From Gavia stellata (Eukaryota > Chordata > Aves > Gaviiformes > Gaviidae): a stretch of DNA of 64,000 nt. The stretch covers positions 107,177,334 to 107,241,333 of the forward strand of contig NC_082595.1 of assembly GCF_030936135.1 (NCBI RefSeq), given 5' to 3'. Of this stretch, positions 12,179 through 25,900 are shown in pieces. The notes below the pieces were generated by a model. It was not told the DNA's origin and did no database searches. It was given only the letters and a program-made list of their open reading frames with translations. Each line of letters starts with the position of its first letter. The stretch's first letter is position 1. The translations under genes and the position numbers were made by a program.

Positions 12179-12954
12179 TGCTCCCTCGCTCTGCAGCTCG
12201 CTTAAGCCTTCCACAGCCAAATCCGAACACAAAAGCCCCCACGAAGTGCACAGCCTTTTCCTCGCTGCTGCTGGAAAAGCCCTGGATGAGAAGCTCTGTG
12301 GAAAGGTCTCGTGTGCTATTAATATGATGCTCTCCCCGACTTCCGCCTCCGAAATGGGGATTTGCGAGTTGTTTCTCAGGCTGTTTCTTTCCACACGAGC
12401 CTCAGCACAGTAAACTAACTGAAAACTTCTGCATCAAGGAGAAGGTCTCTTTTAAAGTTTTGCTTGGCTTTGCTTTCAAAGAGTTGTCTGTATATTTTAG
12501 AATATGTAGAATTTGCCTTTGATTTAAACCTCTCTCTTAACAATAGACAAGAGACGATTTCTCTACTGAGCGATTTAAACAAAAACAAACATATTTTGGT
12601 TACCCAGGCCTTGTTCTCAAAATGCCTTTTTTTTTCCAGAGAAAATCAAACCCTACAAATTGTTACGCTTCTGGCCAAAAAAACTTAAATTCACAAATGT
12701 AGATAGTCCCATTTTTTTTTTTCCTGAACAATATCCTACACGGAGGAAGAAAAGGCACCTCCCCAGCCCCCCGACAACCCTAAAACACGAAACCCCCCAT
12801 CTAAACAATTAAAAACACACTCTTCCCCTTGAAAATAACTTCTCCCTTCAACGGACATTTTCAGCCTCGGTCCCACATCCAGGACCATGATGTTGGGTTT
12901 TTTTTCTCCTCCCTGGCATGAAGTCCTGTGTCCCCGAAGGGAAAACAGACACAC

Positions 12955-13075
12955 CTCGTCCGGCGGGGAGGCAGCTGGAAGCGGCTGCTTGTGTTCGGAG
13001 CGGGAGCTGCGCGGGAGCCTGCAAGAGCAGCCGCTCCGGAGGGGATAAGGGCGCTTAGCCCATGGAGAGCTTCTG
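12955..13075. promoter_or_regulatory. Small CpG-rich patch
   Basis: Roughly ten CpGs in 110 bases (for example TCCGGCGGGG, GGAGCGGGAGCTGCGCGGGA, GCCGCTCCGGAGGGG). It is the third such patch within 4.5 kb of the intron. It is too short for a formal CpG island but could be part of the same regulatory zone. Confidence 0.3.
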
Positions 13076-16000
13076 GATACTGGAGAAATGAGAGAGGAGA
13101 TACCAGGGAGGCATTTCCATCTTAGGTTAAGGATTTTAGCAGCAGGCAAAATAACGCTGTTGGAGTGAAAACAGTGGAAAATAACTCACCCAGTGACGGC
13201 CAGAGTTTTTTCCCTTACAGTGAGAACACGTTTCCCCCAAGTAACACGAGCAGCGGTAACGTCAGGCTGCGACAGAATTGTCAAACACATCAGCATGACT
13301 CAAGACCCACCGGTCAAAAGAGTTTCAGGATGCTCAGGGTGTGAAGGAGCCCTGTGGGGAGATGTGTGGGCAAACACCGAGCCAAACCCCTCTCACAGGG
13401 CAGAGCGAGAGCGGCTCAGGGACGTCACGACCCTCAGCATCGCAGAGGCAAAGCTGTGGCTCTCGACAAGCCGCAGAGCAGGACTCACCGCTGTGCAATG
13501 CAGACGTGCCCCGAGTCACCACGAGCTTCGGGGAGACGGAGGAAATCTTTGCACGCGACCGCTGGGCTGTTTTCACTAGAGCTGCTGCTCTTGTGTCTAA
13601 GAGTCAAAACCACTGACCAGTGCAAAGACCTACAGAGGTTTCAGTCCATGCATTTAGGCACTCGATTAGATACCAAACTGCCGTCAAATTCAGCAGGACA
13701 CAGATTGCTGAACACGGCTGTATAGCAGGGCTAGAGGCACTGTATCCCTTTGGATATTCAGCATTGCACCACGTTAACAATATACAATTTTCAATCTCAT
13801 TTAATAAAAGCAGTGTAAAGCCCTCCGCATTATTTTTTCATTCATTTCAGATCCAACCTGAGTTTCTTACTAAGTTAAGGCAAACTACTGTAAGCTAAGT
13901 TTCAATCCATTTTAAGCTTGTCCACACAGCATCTCCATTCATCAGCTGAGCTGAAGCTTAAACCTGCCCAACTTTGAACACCTCTAAATAAATGCTTCTT
14001 CTCCGTAGTGTAAAGTCTGAATATGGTTTTTATCCTCCCAGGAAACTGGTGATGAGAAAGAGAAACAGACTTTGGTCTGTAATAGCTCACATCATAAACA
14101 TGCTTTAGGCTGTTTGCTCTATGGCAACTTAGGCTATCCCACTGGCAGCTCAAATCACTATTGGTGCTCTAAACTGAAAATCCAAGTTACCACGTCTCAG
14201 ATAAACCACAGTAACAGTCACTTGAATGGCCACAGCTCATGGTAAATGTGAGATTCTACAATTCTGTGACAGGCGATTAAGTTAAGACTCACCGCCTTGC
14301 GCTTGCCATAGGCTGTCGAAATGCACACTCCTACCGAAGTCTAACTAAGCCTGTAGTTAAGTCAGGATAACCTGGCTAGTCTCTGCATTTGCTATATTCC
14401 AAAAGAGAGCCTGGAGAACTTCTAATGGGGCTGGTAAAAAAATAAATGTATCATGGAGATATTGCACAGGATAATTGCATATTGGTGGGGAAAAAAAAGC
14501 ACATTATTTCGAAGTTTAGAAAGCCCACTTATCCATTAAGCTGTTAAAAGGGGAAATGTGATGCATTGCTTTCTGTCTCTTGCTGCTGATTTGTTTTGTG
14601 ACTTTGGGCATATAATTTGATTTTCCTGGCTAAATTTTGCTTGCTATAAGATGGGTATTTTAATACTTTGTACTAGCCAAGTGACAAAGGTCAGGAGCAC
14701 AGTTTGGAAAATGCTATGAAATCCTTTGTTGGAAGATGTTGTAAAGTCACAAAGATTAAAGGCAAAACCCATCAGACATTTTTTATAAGCTCTTCAACAG
14801 GTGAAGACACAGAAAAGGTGAAAGTCAGACAGAGTAAAGAGAACTTGGCTTAAAATAAGCTTTCATATGCAATCCCGATATCTGAAATAAAAAAGAGGCG
14901 TACAAAGGCAGCCTGAATTATCGCCTTCAGTTGTCTTCATCTGCTTGAGAAAGCAACGGCTAGAATTGCTTTAAACTAAACGCCCTTCCAGCTCATCTGC
15001 AGAGCAGACCGGCGAGAGCAGAAGCTGGCCCGGCTGAGGACCAGGCGCCGTGCTCCAGCTCCACTGCGGCTGGAACGGTTTCCTCCACGGGCAAGCAGCC
15101 TGTCCTCAGAACAGCTCCAAACCAGTCTGGCCCACCTACGTGGGCCAGGCCAAACTAGGAACTGCTTGGGCTTGGACTACCCTTAAATCCAGCTTCCTAT
15201 CTAATTTTGGAATCTAATATGACGGCTCCTAATTAGGCTCCGGTGGTACTTAGATCCTCCCCTGCGCTCCCTTTCACCCATTAAAAAAACAACATGGGTT
15301 GGCTTTTAGCAAGAATCAAAAAGAAAACAAAAACAAACAAAAAATCCCTTTAGAGGGAGATATTTGAGAGGAAGAGGGAAGAAAGGGGGAAGAGAGGTGC
15401 CTTTTTCCCACTGCCAGGATTCCTTCTGTGGCTCCTCCGGCCATGCCAGCATCCACATCACAGTTCCCGGGGACTTCCTCTGAGGAGCTTCTGCGAGACG
15501 CCTCTTCCAATGAGCCATTTCATCTCTGGCATGTGTTGCAGAGATTTGGGGTCAGCAGCCCTCCTGGTGTTTTTGAGGCACTTGCTTCCCTTCCTATTTG
15601 GTAAACCAGCCACCTTTGCAGACGGTCTAATTTTCAGTCCTCGGTCCCTAGTCCAGACCCCAGCCTTTGCAATCTGCGCCCTAGAGGCTATTTAAATGTT
15701 TATGCTCTTTCACACAGAGGTTTCTACTCTATACCTTCCCTCTGTCAATGCTGACAAACCCTACGCAGCTCTAGGTCTATTCACCACGCTGCAGTGATGA
15801 CTCCCACTTTATGGCCAGCAGTCTCGTTCAGAAGCCCAGGGATATTTTGAACGTATTCATAAAGCCCCCAGCAATTCTCAAGCATTTACTCATATATTCA
15901 TTTATCATGTTAGCTTTGAGTTCCTTTGTTTTTAAGTTTATTTTCTAAAAACCTTTTAAACTGCACCAAAATGATCTATTTCAACCTTAGCGAAGTTTTT

Positions 16001-16129
16001 GGCTGGGATTCTTCCTTCTTTGGGACATGGTTTTATTTTTGTTTTCAGTGGCAGCAATACACATAACTAGTTGGCTGCACTTAACAGCAATGACCTGCAG
16101 ATGTTCAATCCTATTTCTGCACAGAGGGG

Positions 16130-16178
16130 CACAGATCATATGATCGCATAAGGTCCCTCTCAGTCCTATATGACTACG
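16130..16178 (+). repeat. Old CR1 3'-end fragment
   Basis: ATGATCGCATAAGGTCCCTC followed by TCAGTCCTATATGACT resembles the terminal 'gatc..aggtccctcccagccctatgatt' of old CR1 elements, plus sense. It sits about 150 bp upstream of a younger CR1 end in the same orientation. Confidence 0.4.
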
Positions 16179-16321
16179 ACACTACAGACCTATAGGAAAT
16201 AGAAGAACTGATCTAGCGGCTCCTCTGGGGTTATTTGCACCTACCTAAGGGTGAGTAGATTCACAGAGGTCTACTAAATACAATGATGCAGATATAAACC
16301 TACAGCTTTGGAAACCCCTAC

Positions 16322-16572
16322 AACTTGGGAATATAGGCTGGATATTAGGAAAAATTTCTTTACTGAGAGAGTGGTGAGACACTGGAATAAGCTGCCCAGG
16401 GAGGTGGTGGAGTCACCATCCCTGGAGGTGTTCAAGGAACGTGTGGACGTGGCATTGTGGGACATGGTTTAATGGGCATGGTGGTGTTAGTTGATGGTTG
16501 GACTTGATGATTTTACAGGTCTTTTCCAACCTTAGTGACTCTGTGATTCTGTGTGATTCTGTGATTCTGTGA
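16322..16572 (+). mobile_element. CR1 LINE, 5'-truncated 3' end
   Basis: Sense-strand CR1 3' end: GGCTGGATATTAGG, AACTGCTGAG-type linker positions replaced by TTTACTGAGAGAGTGGTGAG, then CTGCCCAGGGAGGTGGTGGA, CCCTGGAGGTGTTCAAGGA, GGACATGGTTTAATGGGCAT, and TTGGACTTGATGATTTTACA. It ends in the diagnostic octamer tail (ATTCTGTG)n at 16541-16572. Only about 250 bp survive, which is usual for avian CR1. The 3' UTR and terminal ORF2 codons are included; there is no usable reading frame. Orientation is opposite to RUNX2 transcription. Confidence 0.95.
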
Positions 16573-17262
16573 TATATATTCAGGTTTTGCACTCCAGGGG
16601 AGCTGAGTGACCACTTTTGGCCATGCTGAGAAGGCGATGGGTCCTGGATGGACCCTTGGTCTAACCTGGTGGGGCTGATCTTCTGCCCCACTCAGCTTTT
16701 TCAATGATGATGCTGACCAACACTGCTTGCTTCTTCCTACAAGCTGTAACAAGCGGCTTTGTGCTTTCTTTCCTGCTGCCCTTGAAGCCTGGTAGGAGGT
16801 GAAGAGCCACAGAGCTATCTCAGTACCCTCCTTCAGACATCATCCTTGCACTCCCTTCTGACCCATGCTCACTACCAGCGGCTCTAGCGAGGCTGCAGCC
16901 ACTCCTACCACCTTGCTGCCTCTCTTCATCTTTCCTCAGTTCCCTCTTGCATTCTGTTGTACATCTTGTAACCAGTCGTACTGTATTTAAGAGTGCAAAT
17001 CCATAGAGGACAGAGCTGACCTCTCTGTTTTTTCTTCCTCTTCTTTAATTGTATAGTCCTTAGCACTATGGAATCGGACTTCCAGACGCTACCGCAATAC
17101 AATATTAGCAGCCGCTGCCTATCGCGTGGTCAGCGGTGGTTCCAGCAAAGGCCCATTAGCTACTCACACACACAACCATTACTTTGATCACTGAACCACA
17201 GCGCCTGCAGTAGCCAAACTTGGGTGCTCCAGCTAAAGTCAAAACCTCACGCGAAGCCTTGT

Positions 17263-17286
17263 CAAGGGGACTGGCAAGGGGACTGA
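17263..17286. repeat. 12-bp tandem duplication
   Basis: CAAGGGGACTGG (17263-17274) is followed directly by CAAGGGGACTGA (17275-17286), one mismatch. No function is apparent. Confidence 0.7.
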
Positions 17287-19427
17287 TCTCCAGTTCGTGG
17301 AAATCTTTCAATCCCACGTTCAGCTTTCGACACAACACAGAACATCATTACAACAGGGAATTAAAAACGGCTAGCGGTGTTTTTACAGACACCTATCACC
17401 TAAAAATGATGTGCCTTATACGTTTGGTCATGTACCTGTGCTGCAATCCTGTTTTCCAAGCAAACCCATTCGGCAGCCTAATTATATAAACTTAAACCAA
17501 GGTGGACATACCTTTAGCTGCTGGCTTCATAATATTCTGCCAATTCTAGACAGTGCTTATTTAATAGAAAAGGGCATAAAAAAGCACTGATGCCTATGGA
17601 TCAGACAGCGATGGCCCAGTTAACCTTTAAAAATAATGAGTGGAAACCACGCATGTGGCATCACTAGAGCTTGTACAGCGACTTTTCATCTGCGCTAAAT
17701 GAAAAAGGCTTTGTGGGTACTGCTCTTAATCCAAGCATACCACCCTCCACTTACCACCACCAGAGAAATGTGATGTTAAGAGGCAGAAAGATCAGCGTGA
17801 GATGCCCTACCCCTCCATTTTGCTTTCTGAATTGATCCTTGTTTTAAATCCCCCGGGCTGTTTTTCTCTGCTGGTGCTCCCCTTCTCTCAGCATGATTGC
17901 TCCTCTTCCTCACACAAGCTCAAGGAGGCTTTCTCCAGCTGCCTACACTCAGCACTTCCATATTACAACATAACATGGCAAACAGTCATGGCCATCACAG
18001 GATAAAAGGTCAAGTGGGTGGTTAGAGAGATCTTTGGGAAAAACGACTGCGAAGCCTGGAGGTGACATGGCCCAGACAGGGCTGAAGACATAGCACACTG
18101 ACTCCTCTCCTCCTCCACAAGCACCTGTAAAATGCCACAAACCCCCCTGCATTAAGTGTATGATACCTCTTTTGCCAGAACTAAACTTCTTCATGCAATG
18201 ACAGCATTGCCCGGTCCAAGTAATCCCAAGGGTTTAACGCAGTTTCAGCTCTCTAGTTGCAAATTTGCCGGTGGAAGAATTACGAACACGGAGCGCAACA
18301 AGGCTGCTCTGGCTGGGTGTCTGCCACCCAACGGGGCCACAGCCTGAGCTCTGAGCTGCAGGCTTCTCTTTGCTTTTGACAGAGCAAATGCTAACTAAAC
18401 CTGGAGGAAAAAGCCCCCGTGACTATAGCTGTGTTTCTTAAAATGAAAGGTTAATCAGTGTATGAAAACTAGGGGAGAATGCGTATCTCGTTGTCCTATT
18501 CCTGTATCTCCATCTAGGGCAGTGGGTGAGGAATTAAATTCATTTTGTTAAAAAAAAAAATGGGAGAGACTTTACAATTGGGCAAATATAAAAGCAGAAG
18601 AATCCCTAAAGGAATTGCAGAAGCCCACAAAGTCAGTGAAAAATGCTTTCTCAGTGCGTTTTTTCAGGTGGGTTGGAAAAGTAAAGTCCCACTAGTAATT
18701 CAACCAAAAATAACTCCTTTTCAGCGGATACCGTAGGAGTTTGGCTGATTACAGGAGGGAACTTCCACTATTTGATAGATCGTAGCAAACCTACAGCAAA
18801 CTTAAATGACCAAAACATTTTTGCACAGTGCCCCTCCAGCCTCCCTGCAAGTTAAACCAGTTCTGCGCCCCGCAACGTCCAGTTCCCTGTGGCTTCCGCC
18901 GTCTCCCTGAGACCCACCACAGCAACCTCCTTTCTTGACCACCTCCGCGTTGTATCTGTCGCCGCCACAGGAACCCACTCGAACCTCAGAAATAAAAATC
19001 GGCGCTGCAAACTGGCAGACAAAGTTATAGCAAGTTCAAATGAGTGGAAACTAAAGTTAGACAAATTCACACTAGTAATAAGACCCACATTTCTAAAGCG
19101 AGCTTAATTAGTGTTTGTAACCAAAGGTTGCGGGGGAGTTTGCGTCCCTGGAAATTTTTAAACGAAGACCAACCGAGTTTTCATGGTGTTTTTTTTCTCA
19201 AAGTTTATCCTCAAGTTCAAATGAGAGCTAATTTGGGGCAATCTTACAGTTCAAAGCAGATGATAACATGGGCTTCACTGTATTAATAAGCTATGAATCT
19301 CTCTGTGGAAAGCTCTTTATATCAAAATTTCTGCCCTGAGCTTTATAGACGAAGCTCCACCACTGCTAAAAATCCTTGCTGTCCCCAAAACCTCCCTGGA
19401 GACAGAAGGCCCATTGAGCACTGCGTG

Positions 19428-19465
19428 GGTGCAGGGTCGGGTGCCCCCCGAGGGGACCCTGCACC
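19428..19465. repeat. GC-rich perfect 11-bp inverted repeat (hairpin)
   Basis: GGTGCAGGGTC at 19428-19438 pairs perfectly with GACCCTGCACC at 19455-19465 across a 16-base GC-rich loop. In RUNX2 pre-mRNA (minus strand) it would form a strong stem-loop. It lies in a local CpG-containing GC-rich stretch (19380-19530). Confidence 0.6.
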
Positions 19466-20544
19466 GCCCGCACACCGATCCTGTGGACATGGGGAACCTG
19501 TCCCAAGCTCGGGAAGGCATCGCCTGCTTTGATCCCTTCCCTCGCTCTTTTTGAGTCAGTCTGAAAGCAAGTATTAAGAGATTTCCAGATTAGCGTCCCC
19601 AAATACCCTCCCTTTATGCATATGAAATAGTTCCTTCTCTCTTAATAACATCCTTCTTTATAAGCCACGTGAAGGTGCGCACCTTCATTTTATCTCATTC
19701 ATCTTCCTCTCCTTCGCTGCCTACGCTGTTTTCTTTTGTACAACCACAGAAAGCCTGAACCGCTTGCAAGGCTCTTACCTTCTCTTTCGGTCACCAGTAT
19801 CAGCCCAATATAACCAATATCAACGCTCTTTTAAATCTGACAGCCAAGCTGGCATGACAAAGGATCCTTTTCTGCTAAAACATCCATCAAGAGGGGAGGA
19901 GATTTGCACATCTGTAAAACGGGGCCAACAACCATTACTAAACCACTTGCAAAAGGTGTTGCGAAGCTCTGCTAGGCTCTAACACTCCCTTCCCGACCAA
20001 ATTCAGCATGCTCAAGTTCTGCGTGGCCAGAAATGCGAGGGAATTCCGCCGAAAGTCAAGGCAGCTCCAGCTAATTTCTACCAGCGGCAGTTTTTGCCTC
20101 TTAAATTGTGGTTTTTAGTGTAAGATTTGCAGAATTGGGCCTTTTAAACCATACAGCTCCCGGAGGGCATAAGATACTTTTCTACCTATCTTGTACCAAA
20201 CACAGTCCCAGTCTGAGAAGGACCAAATTCTCCCGCATTTTATGGAATCATTTCATAAATTCAGCTTGTGCAATTCATCAAACCAAATTCAGTGCAACAA
20301 AGAGTCAAGGCCACAGAGACTTAAGGGCAAAATAAGTGGTCCTGATCACCCTATATGTACCAGAGAGCTTCATGTACGGAGCTAGATTCCGTCTACGTAT
20401 CAGGACACACGCGGCCCCGCATCAGCCACCACCGCTGGCTCCATCCTAAGTAGAAAATCAACAGCGATTCCACCAAGGGAATGGAGAAATCATCATATGC
20501 CTTTGCGCAAGGATGAAACAAAGAGCTCGGTCCCACAGCCTTCC

Positions 20545-20606
20545 TGTTAGGAGCTTATTGACTTCGTTGGGAGCACACATCTAGGTAATGGCTCACGATC
20601 TGGCCC
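20545..20606. repeat. Palindromic dispersed repeat, copy 3
   Basis: TTATTGACTTCGTTGGGAGC is followed by GCTCACGATCTGGCCC. This is the 'attgacttcaatgggag ... gatctggccc' layout of the family also seen at 2521, 12094, 32831 and 55561. Confidence 0.5.
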
Positions 20607-22932
20607 TTTGAAAGTCTGGAATCGAGCGCCCGGTTGCCCCGTTAACAATTAGCATTCTGTTTACAAAACCCAGCAGAGTCAGTAAGAATAATCATTACAA
20701 AACATGCTCAGACTGTGATTCCGGTTTAAGTTAATATAATTTTAATGAGTTCTTCAGAAAAGGCCTGGCACTTATGGAAAAATTTCCTTAATTAATATCA
20801 GACCCTAAATTAGTAATAAAAAAAAGCCTTGAATATCATTTGGTCTCAAGCTGGAACTAAAGTATGTTTTGGCATCATTACTAACTGTTAGCAGCAAGTT
20901 CTGGAAACAGATGCAAATCTTGATATGTGTCCTAAATATAAAACACATTGCAAAAAAAAGCTCAGATAAAAATATATCTATACATCCACATATATTTGAG
21001 TGTGCTATTTCCTGCCTGTATCAGCAACAAATTTATTCCATTTAAAAACATTCCACTTGTTTCTTTTTGGTATTTTTTAAATCCCTTATTTCAGGAATAA
21101 AACTCTTTCCCTCTGCCTTCATTTTTCCTGTTTATTTCCTCTCCCGACAGCTGTTTTAAGTAAATGAAAAGGGCTTAAAGACACGCATTATAATATTCAA
21201 ACGTCTGAAAATCAGCCCGCTTGTTTTACCACCTAAATATGGGTATAGGTGCCTAATTTGAGGCCACCCACGCTAGAAAAATTTGGCCGTCGTCCTTGAG
21301 GTAGGGATCATGCAACGCATCTTCTGGACAATTACTCCAATGAGAGATTCTACCCAGCAGAGAGGCTGCTACTGAAACCCCACAGACGAGTGCCAAGGTG
21401 CCGAGATTCCCAGGTGGCACCAAGTGGGCAGGAGACTAAAAATGGAAAACCTGCGGTAAACAAAATAAATAGAACCACTGAAAAATAATGAAAAAAACAA
21501 GGACAAGTTACAAGTTTAGGGAGGGGAGCAAAATGAGCGGGTTGTTTCTGAAGACCCGAGCTCCCCCAAGTTCTTTACTTTGCCTTAACTCAGTGTCACC
21601 TCGCAGGGAAAGCATTGGAAATTAGCTAGGAGAAATGGAGACAGAGACAACCTTGAGTCTTTCAGCTTCCGTTTAAAAAAAAAGGAAGACAGAGTGAAAA
21701 TTGTTATAGTCACCAAGAAAAACATCACAGCGTAGCGAGTGCACCAGAAACAGAGCTGGCTTCTTGGGTTTGCCAAGAGCCTGAGACAATATTGCTGAAG
21801 CGTGAACTGCTCATTCATTTCAGGAGCTGCTAAGACCAAGGCCGTTGCTGGCAATAGCCGTGGTATTAACCATTTCTCTGCTTCCCACAGCACATAAAGA
21901 GGAAAAGAATTGTATTTTGGAGACAGCACTAATGCCTTCTCTTATTACAGGACCCGTCCTGAATTGTGCTTCTTACCCACAACATTTAATGAAGTTAGTA
22001 GGAATTAAGGGATGCAAGAATAGCTACTTCACATAACCACAGTTTTTACTTAGCGGCTGTAAAGTTTTCTGAGCTCCTTAGGAGAAAATAAACAACTTTT
22101 CTTTCTTAAAGTTAATATTTTTCAAAGACCAGCTCCCCCCCAAGAGGGAAAATCCTTATTATAAAGTTCATGCGTGTATGTGACATTAAGCAAAATCCAA
22201 GGCACTTCACATTCAGGGTTAGAAACCAGTACAGGACCCCAAGAAAAACCAGCCCATCGCTGTGAGCCACTTTCTCGTTAACACAGGAACACTAAATCCA
22301 GAGGTTCAGCTGGATCTGCTTCCGTTGTACGTGGGTTTTTTATTTTAAGATTTGTAGACTTAGAAGAATGAATACTAAATTGTGTAAAGGAACAGTATTG
22401 TCACTGATTAGGGCATGGCTGACATTCGCAGGGTTACATTTACACTTGCCAGCCCTCAGTGAGATGGAAGAACCAGAATGTTAAACTCAATATCTGATGA
22501 AAGTCCAGGATGGTCCAAAACGATGTGGTGGTATCTACAGAGCGAGACGAATTAATGGGGAAGTTTGGCTACACTCAAGCTAGCAAACAGCCCAGGGTCA
22601 GGGCCCATTCTCTGGCTCTAAATCCAGCTGGGATGGTCTGGCCACAGCTGTAATATTAAATCCTTTTAGCCTCCACAACGGGGTGGCTGCCTCTGAGCTA
22701 CTCACGGGAACAGCTTCGGGACTCTGCTCATTTCCAAACCACGGCTGAGACCCGTTTGCGACCATGCTGGTCAACCCCACTCAAAATGAACCTCGCTGAC
22801 AATTTTACAGTACCGGTATTTAACAGCCCAGGCCCTACCACTGTGTAATTTATTGACAGAGGTACTACTTTCTGGCCATTTTAGTTCAGAGGGATGGGGC
22901 TGCAAACTTCTTTTGTTTAGAGGTTGAGCCTG

Positions 22933-22984
22933 GCGTGTCCCTCACCTATCTCAGCATGCCCCTCATCTATCGCAGCGTGTCCCT
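22933..22984. repeat. 21-bp imperfect tandem repeat (2.5 units)
   Basis: Units at 22933-22953 and 22954-22974 follow GC.TG.CCCTCA.CTATC.CA, and a partial third (GCGTGTCCCT) ends at 22984. Because 21 is a multiple of three, the minus strand reads as a short heptapeptide repeat (EGHAEIG-like). I consider this a coincidence of unit length. Confidence 0.65.
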
Positions 22985-25900
22985 TTTCAATGACACAGTA
23001 AATACACAGACAGCAAACGCCGCCCTGCACGATGCGGGGTCTCCACCGCCTGGGACAGGAGAGTTTGACCATGGTGGCACAAGGCCAGCATCCCCAACTG
23101 ACAACTGGCTGCAAAGGGTGCGAGCCCGGGGCTGGGAAAGGTAGGTTTGGTGATTCGTCCTGCTATTTAGATTCAGTTTTCATTTTCTCCTTTGTCGTAT
23201 GGGCATTTGTCAAACACAATTGTGTAGGACAGGCTCTTCCACAGCCAGCACTGAACGTGCTCATGTTCCACTTGCAGGGCAGGTCCTCCAGCATCTTAAG
23301 ACCTTGACCCCGCAAGCCTCTCTCAAAGGTGAAGCAAAAAGCAAGAGACTAGTGTTTACACAGAAGGGTGAGGAGGTCAGGAAAAGTGTAGGGGAAGAAG
23401 AAGTCTCCCCACCTCCCTTCTCAGTATTCTCAACAAAATTAAATTCAAGCTCAAACCTTGCAATCGCAGAGTAGGTAGAGGTCAGGGTGAGGCTGGGTAA
23501 AACCAGGACTGAAGTGTAACAAGGCTGTGATATGGATATGTTTATGGGACAGTTAAATCAGCTCTTAAATCACCTCACCAAAGGCAGACTATCAGATCAG
23601 ACGTGCCTATACCTGAACTACTCACCTAGGCTCTCTTTAGAGCCTGTGGAGACAAACAGGCTCTTCCAAGGCACTGCCAGGGACCAGTACAGCTCATCTC
23701 CAGACTGGTCAAGTCCTGCAAATGCCAGTTTGTCCCCACTGACTCAAAAGGGAGCTGAGGGTGACTGTCTCAGATACGGACGTCTACCCTGGGGACATCT
23801 ATACCCATACCTCCTTCACCGGCTGCAGAGCAGCCCGCTCGTGACTGCAGGATCAACCCGACCTGTACTCCCTGCTCTGAACCTTGCATGTGCCGAGGAC
23901 CTGCTGGATCAGTCCCAAAGCTTTATGTAAAATGGCTGTGATGTGTATTTATATGAATCATATACATTAATTACATAATAGACACTCATGCTCCCCATCC
24001 CACATGCACTTTGGTTATGCATAGGACACAAAGACTGAGTGCATTCGCTATGAATCATGCAATAAGACTATGTCCCTCAGGCAAAACTCTCTCTAAAATG
24101 ACCATGTTCATATATTCCCATGGTTTCCACTACAATATTGTTTAATTAAGAATATTAATCTGCTGGGCCACCAACTTTCACTGTCTTCTGGGGAAGTCTG
24201 AGCAGACAGAAATTTTAATAAAATATGGGGAATCCTGCTCTTTTTATGACTGAGTTGGTGCAATAAGGTAAGTCTATTGCATGGCCTTGTGAGCTTATTT
24301 TTTATTTACTCTTGATAAATGAGACTTATGCACTCGAGAGATCTTTGGTTCAGAAGTTGCATGAGTGATGCCAGATAATCTTTTTTTTTGCTTTGCTTTT
24401 CAGCTATTGCTGTTGAATACTGCCCAAATATGTGTGACACATCATTAATTAGTTGTACGACATTGCCAATAGAGCACCGGTCCCCATTTGGAGAAAAAAA
24501 GATGAATACCTGAAGTCTGACAGCTGTGGACACTCATTTGCACGTGCCTGCCGCATGCATGCAAACATTTCAGTCGTACAAAGAAATCAGTCTCGACACC
24601 GACATGACCAGTTCAGCCACATTACACCAGCCTGCCCGAGGAACTCCTCAGGGCTGCAGCCTGCTGCCCTTTTCCCCTCTCCCATGGGACGGAGAACTGC
24701 ACCAACTGCTACGGCAGTGCCCCGTCACCTCCTGTCCTACAGCCCCAAACCTCTTCTGAGGCTCAGCCTAATCTGGGATTGAAACACAGGCGTCCTCATC
24801 ACCAAAAGATGTACCCAGCCCAGGACGGGGAGGAACATCACCATTTTGGCCATGAGACGGATGTGTTTCTGGTCGTGGGAGTACCAGGAAAAATAGCTCT
24901 TGAGGGCTGCCACTGACAATACAGCCAGGAACCACTCTTTTGAAAGACACATTGTGTTATTAGATGGCATATTTTCAATGTCTGGGTGAGCACAACTTAA
25001 GCAGTGGTCTAGGGAGAGCCGTGGAGGCCTGTGGAAAGGCTGGGTGATGTGAAATTGTGGCAGGTAGGAAGTCCTGTGCCTGTGGCTGCGACATCCAAGG
25101 CCTAAGGGGAAAGTTTTCCCCATTTTTCCTCCTGCATGATGTTAAGCAACAGGCAGTAAATATGGCATTCATTAAAATTACCTTGTATACTTTTAACAGC
25201 CTTGATAATCACATTTCTGCCACTGTATCGGAAAGCAAAGTTTGTTTTTATTCAAGGCCTTGTAAAACTAATTTCTCCCTCATGCACAGGAGGTGCCTGA
25301 AGTTTTCTAATGTTTTTAGTGTTTCTTAGCAGTCATTTTTTCCCCCATCAAAGCTCTGTTCTCCTCTGAAAGACCTATCAAGTAACCGAGTGGAGATTCG
25401 CATTTCTCCGGGTGCGAGGGACAAACTGGTTGCTGTAAGGAGTGGCTTTAAACTTGCATTTCTCTCTCTACTTTATCCACAAAAAGGGTCGGATCCCGCC
25501 CTCCCTGCCTGTGGCACTGCTAAGTAGAAACCCTTGAGAGGAACCGCAGGGTTTGCAGCCGGGGCTGCAACGTGCCTCCTTGCAGCCTGAGCGTCAGAGC
25601 TCATCCTCCACCCGGGAACGCTGCTCTGTATTTCTGAACGTCAGCAAACACTGCAGACAACCTCTGGCACTTGTGGAAGATCAAAGTCCCCTTTTTCAAT
25701 CTTAAATCTAACTGGAAGCAAGATCCCCACGCTGGGAAAAGGTAAGAGCATTGCAGAGGCGTCGGTCGAGCCCCCAAAAGATGAAGGGCAAGAAGCGTGA
25801 AGGCAACCGACTGTAGAATACAGCAGGAAAGTTCAGTCCGCGGCCACATAATGTACACAGCCAGGTCTTTTAGTCATTCTGCCTGTGCCCACATGCCAGG

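Noticed and set aside
14240..14275. GATTCTACAATTCTGTGAC, considered as a CR1 octamer tail
   Set aside because: There is no CR1 body upstream of it in either orientation, so two near-octamers alone are insufficient.
24481..24533. Minus-strand CAGACTTC block resembling the mammalian small alternative RUNX2 exon
   Set aside because: Only about eight contiguous bases match; there is no acceptor AG with pyrimidine tract and the translation does not continue as the known peptide.
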